A stretch of DNA of 64,000 nt from Viridothelium virens (taxonomy: Eukaryota > Ascomycota > Dothideomycetes > Trypetheliales > Trypetheliaceae): NCBI GenBank assembly GCA_010094025.1, contig ML991798.1, forward strand, positions 1 through 64,000, read 5' to 3'. This document shows positions 55,504 through 64,000 of the stretch, piece after piece. The position numbers were made by a program, and so were the translations under genes. The notes under the pieces are model-generated. The model ran no database searches, was not told the origin of the DNA, and was given only the letters and a program-made list of their open reading frames with translations. Within the stretch, counting starts at the first letter, position 1. Each line of letters begins with the position of its first letter.

Positions 55504-56300
55504 ATGGATCACGGGCACATGCATCATGGTGGTGACATGGGCAATATGGAGCCAATGTGCCAAATGAGTGTAAGTATTCTCAATGACAGACGACGTTTTT
55601 GTCCTTGCGCTGTTCTCGCTTTTGGGAAAGGTCTTATGCAGCATTTGGGTGGCTAACCTGGCTCCTTATTTCTAGATGTTATTTACTTGGGACCCAACCG
55701 ACCTCTGCATCATTTTTAAATCTTGGCACATCCGCTCAACGATCTCCCTGATTGGTTCCCTCATCGCCGTCGCCGCCCTCACCGCAGGATACGAGGCTGT
55801 TCGAGAGCTCTCACGCAGGTATGAGAGTTCGTCGAAGCAAGAGATAGATTCACTGCCAAGTAAGCTACACCTTCCCACGGAGAGACGTAGGAGTGAAGTG
55901 AGCGAGGAGAGATGAGGTGGCGCGGAGACAATGCGACCAGTGGAATGAATTAGATGTGGGCCTTATCGTTCCGAGATACTGAATCTCACGTGTCAAGATA
56001 CGACAGAAGCAAGCTCATTGCTCTACCCAGGACGAACGAAGGCGAGTGCGGAGAGGAAAAGTAAAGTCATCAAGGCCGCCTTTTATGCGGTCCAAGTTTT
56101 TTACTCGTTCTTCATCATGTGAGTGCTAGCTAGTCTCACGAAGCGCGAGATTGACGTTTTCTCAACTAACTTGTATGATTGTAAGGCTCTTGTTCATGAC
56201 ATATAATGGATGGGTGATGTTAGCGGTTGCTGTTGGGGCATTCATGGGATACTTGGCTTTCGGACAAGGCTCTGCGCAGAAGACCGTTGCCTGTCATTGA
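55504..56300 (+). CDS. CTR-family copper transporter
   Basis: Exons 55504-55569, 55676-55859, 56007-56118 and 56186-56300 (158 aa). The third exon could instead begin at 55998, which adds three residues. The N-terminus is Met/His-rich for copper capture (MDHGHMHHGGDMGNMEPMCQ), followed by the conserved MSMLFTWDPTDLCIIFKSW. Three membrane helices follow. The second has the MxxxM motif as IMLLFMTYNGW, with its first Met codon split by intron 3. The third has GxxxG as VAVGAFMGYLAFG. CTR proteins form trimers that pass Cu(I) across the plasma or vacuolar membrane. The charged loop between helices 1 and 2 (KSKVIKAA) is typical. The C-terminus KTVACH ends in Cys-His, a known copper-relay feature. 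Confidence 0.92.
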
Positions 56301-56834
56301 AGACACCCAGAAGCAGACGAGGTGATGACTACGTGTTTGTTGGAAATGACAGCGTCCGTGTATGGTTATGGCCGATTTCCAAATCTCGGGCATGGTGGCT
56401 CAGGGCAGTATGTACTTTTTGTATCTTAGTTTCCGAGTGATCATAAATGGCTGGATGCAGCCAAAATTCATGGCCGACGTGAAAGCTACCAAAGCAACTG
56501 TTCAAAAGGAATACTAACTCGATTAAACTTTGGCTTGGGGAGGATGCACCCATATTTCACGTGCTTAAGCACGCTGAGAGATAGCACTAGGCGGTCAGGT
56601 ACCTCTCTATCAATGCATTTGCCGCGGCCGGGATCGGGCAACTATCGTCATAAACTCGACCTAAGCTCCACAGTCCGTAAAAAAATGTAGTCCTTACGTT
56701 TCGCGGGGTTCAGTCCTCCTCTCACCAGACTGGCAATAACCTTTGTTTGACAAAAGCTTGAAACCATGATATAAGCCAAAGCTTCTTTCCTCTCAACACA
56801 GCGTCGCTCTATTGAGAAAGACGACTCCACAACA
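56301..56834. other. Intergenic, 534 bp
   Basis: Lies between the copper transporter and the phosphotransferase gene on the same strand. No gene recognised. It contains the CACGTG-like word TTCACGTGCTTAAGCACG with partial dyad symmetry near 56557-56574. Confidence 0.4.
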
Positions 56835-58215
56835 ATGGTTAAGAGTGAGTTGCACACTTCTCGTTCACGCCGCCGTGCTTGAGGGCAATGTAACGGATTC
56901 GAGGTCAATCGAAACCCTTCAACTCTACTAAAACTGACTCTTGTGGATGGCAGGTGTCCTCTCACACGATGCCCTCATTCACCTCAAATCCTACAAATAC
57001 TCCTCCGTCGACAAGTCATACATCTCGCGATACATTCTGAAGCATTACTGGAATGCCTTCGTAAATGTCCTGCCATTATGGCTTGCTCCCAACACGGTCA
57101 CACTCCTCGGATTTTTCTTCATTCTGGGCAATGTCGGTCTCCTCGCTATATACGTGCCTGACCTTGTTGGTCCGGGTCCACAATGGATTTACTTTAGCTT
57201 CGCATTCGGCTTATGGATGTACAGCACCATGGATAATGTGGACGGGAAGCAAGCGAGGAGGACAGGGACAAGCAGTGGGCTTGGCGAGCTGTTTGATCAT
57301 GGGATCGATTCTCTCAATTGTACATTGGGAAGCTTGCTAGAAACCGCGGCAATGGGCTATGGACCTGGTACGGCCGGCACCTTCACGGCACTGGTCCCAT
57401 GCCTACCAATGTTTTTTTCGACTTGGGAAACATATCATACTCACACTCTTTACCTCGGATATTTCAACGGTCCAACAGAAGGGCTCATCCTAGCATGCTC
57501 GATTATGATCATGTCTGGTATCTACGGACCTCAGATATGGCATTCTAGAATCGCGGACGTGCTAGGGTATGCTGATTTCTTCGGTGAATATACCATTCGT
57601 GACTGTTGGGTCCCATTGTTGCTCTTCTCGTTCTTTGCTGCACACATGCCTGACTGTATATACAACGTTGTTACAGCTAGGCGAAAGAGCGGTTTACCAA
57701 TAGCACCAGTTTTCCTGGAATGGACTCCTATGGTTATTTACACACTTGGAATCGGTGCCTGGGTGTATAGTCCACACTCGACCCTGCTGCAGGAAAATCA
57801 CCTGATGCTGGTCTGCCTCACCTTATCTCTAGTATTTGGACGGATGACTACCAAGATTATCTTGGCCCATTTGACAAGGCAGCCTTTCCCATACTTCACA
57901 GCAATGCTTGTACCGCTCCTGGCCGGCGCTTTGCTGTTCAACTTGCCGGTACTAGGACTGAAGCCAATAACACTGCTAGGCCTTAGCCGTGAAACTACGG
58001 AGTACTACTATCTTTGGGCATTTTTCCTCTATGCGAACGTGGTGTATTTTCGGTGGGCTTACCTGGTCATCAGAGACATCTGCGACTTTTTGGACATCAA
58101 CTGTCTGACGATCAAACAGCAGCCAGTGGCACGTGCTAAGGAGGGCAAGAAGAAGGCGCCCGGGACGTTAGAGGTAGAGAAACGAATCGCAGATGGCGGG
58201 AAGAAAGTAAAGTAG
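56835..58215 (+). CDS. Choline/ethanolamine phosphotransferase (CDP-alcohol phosphatidyltransferase)
   Basis: Exons 56835-56844 (only 10 nt) and 56954-58215 (423 aa). The splice gives MVKSVLSHDALIHLKSYKYS. The catalytic motif DG(x)2AR(x)8G(x)3D(x)3D is intact in DGKQARRTGTSSGLGELFD followed by HGID. About eight membrane helices follow, for example NTVTLLGFFFILGNVGLLAI and PYFTAMLVPLLAGALLFNLP. The tail is Lys-rich. The enzyme transfers phosphocholine or phosphoethanolamine from the CDP-alcohol to diacylglycerol in the ER/Golgi, the last step of the Kennedy pathway (yeast Cpt1/Ept1). Sequence alone does not tell choline from ethanolamine preference. Confidence 0.93.
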
Positions 58216-59783
58216 AAAAGGTTCCAAGCGCGGAACCCTTCATACCAGTTGTTAAAAGAGAGAGAAAATACATGTTTCATAGACATGATAGCATGATAAA
58301 TGTCGACCTTTCTGACAGGACAATCGGTAATTCGCATGGTGGACGGTAATAGGCTGGTTATAGACTTGTCTATTCCAGCCACCTGATTTCTTCGAGCATT
58401 CTACCCTGCCTTTCGAGGCTGTATCGATCGCCAACTATGCCTGTTGTGCCGCTCCTCCCGGACTTGTAACATAAGTGAAGGCTTTTAGGAATTTGCAAGT
58501 CCCGACAATGATCTTGAATCTTGAATGCATTCGATGACATGTGACTAGCCAACGATAGTCCTACTTGTGAGTCGTGAGGGATGACAAATTTGGGAGCTGA
58601 AAGTCTTTGATTAACCGAACGAATACTCTTTTCCTCAGAACTTCTAGCCACAGAAGAAGGAACCATATCTTGTAAGGCCTTTAAATTTTTGCAATGACAG
58701 CTGTAAAGAGGCTCTATCCGGCCGAAACCTTACACGCACCACATCGCAAATGGCCGCAATTTACACAACATGGGTGGCTGGTGGCTCCCATAGGACCGTC
58801 ACCACAAGAATGCTATCGTACAATGCTTGTCAAATTGAGAGCTTGTAAGGGTCGGTCCTTGACAGACTTACGCAGTACCATACGTAGCCTCCGTCAAAAG
58901 GTTCGAACGTACCTAATGTAGATTCGGTTGGATGCAATGGAAAGTCTCGGTCCCATAGACACTTGTAGCATCTATCCATACCACAACTACCACACTTTAA
59001 CTTAGATTCGGAGTTTTTCGCTCCACAACCTGCTTGGCACTGATGATCTGCGTTAACACGGTTCAATAGCTTAGATTGTTGAAACCACTTACGCAGGTCC
59101 ACCGGCGTTCCTCATCAAAACATAGCTCCCTCAGGGTATGGCTTAAATCAAGCTCGGACCAAATGCTACCCATTAGCTGCACATGCCGTGAGCTCTGCGA
59201 GTCCAGATTGCCTCTGATAATCTGAAAGCGAGGCCTTAATACGCAAGATTCGACTAGGTTGTTGCTCACAGATTCTTGGTAAATTAGTGGGGCCTAACCT
59301 CTAGTACCTTACAAAAGGTGGCAGGCTGAGGTAGGGGTGCAATAAGAAACGTCAGCGCTAAATGGGACAATCAGACAGATCACCGCCGCTGGTAGTCCAA
59401 TTGTCTAATTGATGCACATTTGCAGTCCTCGGGTCGTCGTTATTGAGGCGCTGCTAAAAGTACGGAGTAGAGAGGTCAAAAGCCGGCCTCGTCTAGATTT
59501 GTTGCACCGACATTCCTTATTGTATCTTACCTTCGCCGTAGACCCAAAGATTGAGATGATACAGCAGCATACTGTTCCCAAACATCTTCTGACATAAGAA
59601 TCGAGTCGATGCTACAATGTCCGTGTGAAGCCCGTTTGCGGCCCAATTCACATCAGAAAATAGCACAGAGCTTGCTGCACAATGGCGTCAGTTCATCTGG
59701 CGAGGCTGACCATCAGAAGCAAAGTGCAAGTCAGAATGCGGGTCGGCCAGGCGTTTCTGAGCTTCTTGCTCTGTTCGATAGAT
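58216..59783. other. Gene-poor region with weak minus-strand coding signals
   Basis: Apart from the Cys-rich frame listed separately, a 98-codon minus-strand frame from ATG 58666 to 58370 (MVPSSVARSSEEKSIRSVNQ...) has no known domain. The left end carries the terminator of the phosphotransferase gene, and the right end the promoter of the CorA-like gene. Confidence 0.35.
58830..59204 (-). other. Possible small Cys-rich zinc-ribbon protein, structure unresolved
   Basis: A minus-strand frame contains HQCQAGCGAKNSESKLKCGS followed by CGMDRCYKCLW, a C..C..C..C pattern like fungal zinc ribbons. Upstream in another frame is MGSIWSELDLSHTLRELCFD...RRWTC, followed at once by a good GTAAGT donor at 59092. 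Using the available acceptor (intron 59048-59092) puts the Cys-rich part out of frame. So either the splicing I chose is wrong, the gene is frameshifted, or one part is chance. Confidence 0.25.
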
Positions 59784-61939
59784 ATGTCTGGTCTGTCTTC
59801 GCGGGATATTAAGCTCCCTCTGCACTCGTGGGAGAATAAATTTGCAAGACGCCAGAATAAATTCTACCGTATCCAAGATAGGACTGTGATTGATGAACTG
59901 CGCGCGGACGGAACTTTCGATCATGACAGACCCCGTATCCAGTTGCAAGATTTGCGGGATGCGTCAACACTTACAGAAGCTTTCATACAATCCCAAAGAA
60001 ATGGAAATCTAGACCCATCAACGATATTCGACTTCTGTATCTTAAAGGATTTCTTGGGATTAGCGGATATTAGGATTTTACAGCAACGCCATCAGGATAC
60101 GGCTGTATGGATCGGAACACCGCCAGAATCCCGTGCACGTACAGATATTGTGCTTCTGGATGATAGATATGATCCTAACGGCGGGACTTCCGCTTCGCGT
60201 GTCTGGGACTGTGAAGAATACTTGGAACGCCCTCCTGTCGGCAAGAATGTTTTCGTGACAGCCCTCGAACTACCAGAGTTCTGCTCTAGACTTCGCAGAA
60301 AGGTTGTAGTACTCCTCGAACGACACCTAGAATCATCTCATTTCCATCGATTGGAGATGCGCCTGCTAACTGTTGGCAGAGGATTCCGCAACCACCACAA
60401 GGCTGTGGGGCAGAAAGAAGAACAATGTAAGACTTCGTCAACTTGCCTGAGCCCAAGAATCTGACAAGACTCAAGATATGTGGCAAACCCCAGCTCGAAC
60501 TCGATGCTTGCACTTGCAGCTACTGTTGCACCCGCAAACGCTACTGTTCTTCGAGATTTTTTGGATCGGCACGTAGCTTCTAGAGCATACTTCGGCGCCA
60601 GTACGGTACGTCGTTGGTGGTTATCCTGCGATAGGTAAGTCTCTTGACTCAAAACTGACTCTGTGTAGGCCTCGGCATTTATGCCGCAGTTTGTACTGGA
60701 GTTTCACATTCCATTCTTTAGCCTGCGGCGAGGGCGTGGCCTCAAAGATTCACGACTTTTAAACGGCCAGCCATTTCGAAAGTCACGTTCGCTTCCTTTA
60801 CCTCGCAGTCAGAAAAAGGATGAAGAACAGGATTTCTTCCATGAAGCGCAAGTATCAATGCTCTTGTATGGCATAGACGAGTGGGTTTGGACAGCATATT
60901 GCTGTGTAGATACCTATTTTGGAAGCGAACCAGGCCATCGGACTTATCATGAAGGTTCTGAGGACGACAGTGGAATGTCATACGGCGTCGATGCACCTTC
61001 TGGCGGCTCAAGAGAATTGAGATTCCCGACGTGGAATCCAAGAGAATACTTTCTGATGGTCTTGGCCCGACGGATGATGCAAGCAACCAGGGAATGGACC
61101 AACTTGGTTCATGTATTTGAAGAGAGATTGATCCACTACGTGAGCGCCAAAACAAATTGCTCTGGAGTCTGGTTCATGCTTATTAACATCAGGAAGAAAC
61201 GGCGAACGAAGATGAATCGGGCATGAAATTTCCCTTTGTGGATGACCGTTTTCTCTCAAAGACTAAGCAACTGACATGGGCTGTGTCAACGCTGCAGCAC
61301 TTTCGTGACTCGCTTGCTAGAACTCTCGTAGCCTGGGATAACTTTGCTTCAGCCGAGCTCGATCAATTTAACTTGGGCAGTGGCGAGGCACTTCAAAGTC
61401 TCTGGTGGGGTTACATCGCCGAAATCAGGGGCCATATTTCCAGCCTCAGGTCTCTCCAACTTGTACTTACACAAAAACTGGAGTTATTCAAGGAAATGAA
61501 GAACGGAGTAAGTTCGTAGAGATAGATCACAATAGTCACCGACGAAACGTACGACCTATGTCCCTAATAACATATAGCTTACAAATGCGTCATCACTTCG
61601 TGAAAGTGCCGCCGCCACGCGACAGAACGAGACAATTGGGGTACTTACTAGAATGACAGTTGTGAGTCTGGGCCAGGTGACCATCCCAGAGATTTTTGCT
61701 AAGTTGCTCGCACTAGCTTTATCTCCCTGCATCCTTAGCATCTGTAAGACTTGGAGCATTTATAAAAGCCAGAATCCAAAATACTAATACTTAGTCAGAG
61801 CGTATTCAGCATCGCAATGGTATCTTCAGAAACGCCTTGGTGGGCTTACATCATTGTTTTGATTGCTACAACCGCCGTTACACTCTTTGCGGCGTCTAAG
61901 CCCCGAGTACTGGACCATGTCTTCCGAATTGACGACTGA
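59784..61939 (+). CDS. CorA-like membrane protein of the fungal type, without a GMN motif
   Basis: Seven predicted exons: 59784-60426, 60469-60605, 60669-61139, 61193-61507, 61578-61661, 61717-61743 and 61799-61939 (605 aa). The long soluble N-terminus includes LTEAFIQSQRNGNLDPSTIF, HEAQVSMLLYGIDEWVWTAY and MKFPFVDDRFLSKTKQLTWA. The C-terminus has LTNASSLRESAAATRQNETI and MTVLYLPASLASSVFSIAM, then a second helix WWAYIIVLIATTAVTLFA. This is the pattern of fungal CorA-like Mg2+ transporter domain proteins, but the YGMN pore signature is replaced by VFSIAM, so Mg2+ transport is doubtful. The 27-nt exon 6 and 42-nt intron 1 are unusually short. The start is uncertain (59784 or 59682), and the 60290-60426 stretch may hide another intron. 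Confidence 0.7.
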
Positions 61940-62385
61940 GATTTTGCAAAGGCCCCAAGCCTAAGAACTAGTGGCAGCAACGGTAAAATATCGCGGATGT
62001 CCATAGCGCCGCTGAATTTAACCAAATATAATCCTATGGCCACAGCGAGCATGGCAGGATAGGAAGTTTGAGAATCAGCGGTGATCTGGCTGAGTTTATG
62101 AGAATATTCAGGGCTTGGTCCAAGTGGTTTCCAGCAAGAGTACTGCAAATCCAGATGTGATCATTGTGAGAGGTCTGATGAGAAGGTTAGAGAAAACGGT
62201 TTTATGCTACGATAAGAAACTCATTGTGGCCATTCGTCCAGTCAGAACCCCTATGCTACAAACTGTATAGGCTTTGCAAACAGCTGCGTAAAAATGAGCA
62301 GTAGAAATATTCACGCAATGCCAGAGATCATGTCCCAGCATATACTTGCTATGTACACGGAAGGTAGCGAGACCTTGCTCTGTCC
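61940..62385. other. Intergenic, 446 bp, convergent 3' ends
   Basis: Lies between the CorA-like gene and the complex I gene. Part of it appears coding only if the last intron of the complex I gene is read through. Nothing else recognised. Confidence 0.4.
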
Positions 62386-63929
62386 TCACCGATCGACCTA
62401 CAATAATTATTAGCAACAACACATTTGTGATGACAAAGAATAGAAGTGAACTCACCTCGCCAAACACCAAATCCATGGTCCCGATAATTGCCACTGCATC
62501 GGCCAGGAGATGACCCCTCGAAATCTGATCAAAGCAACTCAAATGTGCAAACCCAGGTGCTCGTATCTTACATCGATACGGTCTTTCGCTGCCATCACTC
62601 ACCAAATATACGCCCATCTCACCCTTGGGTGCTTCAATTGCTGAATAGGTTTCACCAGGCGGAACAGTGTAACCTTTACTAAATAAAAGGAAGTGATGGA
62701 TAAGAGCCTCCATATTCTCTTTCATCGCTGCACGTGGCGGAGGTGCAATCTTATAATCTTCGACTTTGACGGGTCCAGATGGCATCTTGTTGAGACATTG
62801 ATGAATAATACGAAGAGATTGTCGGAATTCTTCCATGCGACAGAGATAGCGATCATAACAGTCCCCATTCACGCCAACGGGAACGTCAAATTCCACCTGG
62901 TCGTAGGCGTCGTAGGGTTGAGATTTTCTGACGTCCCAGGGCACACCAGAGCCGCGCAGCATGACACCGGTGAAAGAATAATTGATAGCGTCGGCAGCGG
63001 AGACAACACCGACGCCTTGGGTCCGGCCTTTCCAAATACGATTATCAGTGAGTAGTTCCTCGGTTTCGTCGATACGGTCACCAAACTGGGTAGCCCATTG
63101 GTAAATATCGTCAAGGAGGCCGAGGGGAAGATCTTGAGAAACGCCACCAGGGCGAACGTAGGCAGCATGGAGGCGGGCGCCAGAGACACGTTCGTAGAAT
63201 TCCTGCAACTAGCTTAGCTTCGTTCTCATCGATATGATATGTCTGACACGGGAAGTGTACCATGAGCTTTTCTCTTTCTTCGAATCCCCACAAAAATGGG
63301 GTCAAAGCTCCCACATCCATAGCGTGACTGAGCACACTCATGAGATGATTCAAGATCCTCGTGATCTCCCCAAACAATGTCCGAATCCACTTCGCTCTCT
63401 CCGGAATCTCCACATTGAGTAGCTTCTCGACTGCCAGACTGAAGCACTGCTCATTCGTCATCATGCTCACATAATCCAATCGATCAAAATACGGTAGTGC
63501 TTGCAGATATGTCCGGTATTCAATAAGCTTTTCAGTGCCTCGATGGAGCAAGCCGACATGTGGATCTGCGCGTATAATCTCCTCGCCATTGAGCTCAAGT
63601 ATGAGACGGAGCACTCCATGCGCAGCTGGATGTTGTGGTCCGAAGTTGACGGTGTAATGTCGAATCTTGCGATTCTCGGGATTGGAGCCGTCATCGGGAG
63701 TGACGTTCATGTGTTGGGGATCATTCTCATTTATCGGATGGCCAAAGTTTGGGTCGACTGGTATAAGGCGAGTGCCAGTGCCCGTTTCTTGTGCAGGCTC
63801 AGCAAAGTGGCGTGGAACGGAGGTCGAGATGGGACGGGAGAGCTGGCGGAGAGGTGTAGGTCGTGAGGGAGGCCGTATACACAGTCTTTTGGCGCTACGG
63901 CCAAGAAGACGACCGATTGAAACAGACAT
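62386..63929 (-). CDS. NUO49: Complex I 49-kDa subunit (NDUFS2/NuoD), mitochondrial
   Basis: Exons on the minus strand are 63261-63929, 62456-63202 and 62386-62397 (475 aa). The presequence is basic ([20 protein letters not shown]...) and ends near RPISTSV. Conserved elements: [55 protein letters not shown], the splice-built [20 protein letters not shown], and [20 protein letters not shown]. The last exon has just 12 nt and supplies the standard ending GEVDR-stop. Subunit 49 kDa/NDUFS2 shapes the ubiquinone-binding pocket of NADH:ubiquinone oxidoreductase beside PSST. Start at ATG 63929; an upstream in-frame TTG is not used. If the last intron were retained, the frame would run on for about 80 codons. 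Confidence 0.95.
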
Positions 63930-64000
63930 GTTCAACCAGTCTAGAGTGGGGAGTAATTGGGATGAAGTGGCTTAAAAGGCCAAAGTCGTCGACGTCGTTG

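Noticed and set aside
60427-60468. In-frame TGA in the CorA-like gene as a possible inactivating stop
   Set aside because: A 42-nt GTAAGA..AAG intron removes it and restores the same frame, and the downstream exons are intact.

Overview
This window looks like nuclear chromosomal DNA of a filamentous ascomycete. Almost every gene needs short introns removed. Those reconstructed here are mostly 42-66 nt, have GT..AG ends and often a CTAAC/CTGAC-like branch site. Several families are typical of fungi or ascomycetes: DUF3844/Vps3844, a DUF1746 Dsc4-like protein, a GT90 CAP10-like protein with an N-terminal membrane domain, and a Kvbeta-like aldo/keto reductase. Base composition and gene content fit Leotiomycetes (Helotiales), but that is inference. 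I saw no rRNA, tRNA, CRISPR array or intact transposon.

Layout. Positions 1-12 kb form an accessory, catabolism-like block: a class A FAD aromatic hydroxylase, a frame-disrupted protein-kinase-like gene, a Baeyer-Villiger-type monooxygenase, an NtaA/luciferase-type FMN monooxygenase and an UNC93-like transporter. Positions 12.8-20 kb hold an IQ-motif protein with a 13-nt microexon, an orphan four-helix membrane protein, a SnoaL-like protein and a secreted GDSL esterase. Positions 20.6-35.4 kb are mostly housekeeping: GPATCH11-like, aldo/keto reductase, WrbA-type quinone reductase, F-box protein, Dsc4-like, RFC2, NPL4 and SEC66. Positions 37-48 kb hold KRE33/NAT10, a large GT90 glycosyltransferase, a mitochondrial-type protein of unknown function and Vps3844. 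Positions 49-64 kb hold a GH27 alpha-galactosidase ending in RDEL, ORC3, 3-hydroxyanthranilate dioxygenase with a mitochondrial-type leader, a CTR copper transporter, a choline/ethanolamine phosphotransferase, a CorA-like membrane protein and the complex I 49-kDa subunit.

How they fit together. The 1-12 kb block has three mechanistically different flavin monooxygenases plus an exporter/importer-like protein, as expected for oxidative breakdown or tailoring of one small molecule. It has no PKS, NRPS, regulator or flavin reductase nearby. Several housekeeping genes touch linked processes: DNA replication (RFC2, ORC3), ER quality control and ubiquitin (NPL4, Dsc4-like, SEC66, F-box) and mitochondrial/NAD metabolism (3-HAO, NUO49). 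Many neighbouring pairs are divergent and share 250-600 bp promoters. Exon coordinates were worked out by hand from splice signals and reading-frame continuity. They are precise but not verified by RNA or homology search.
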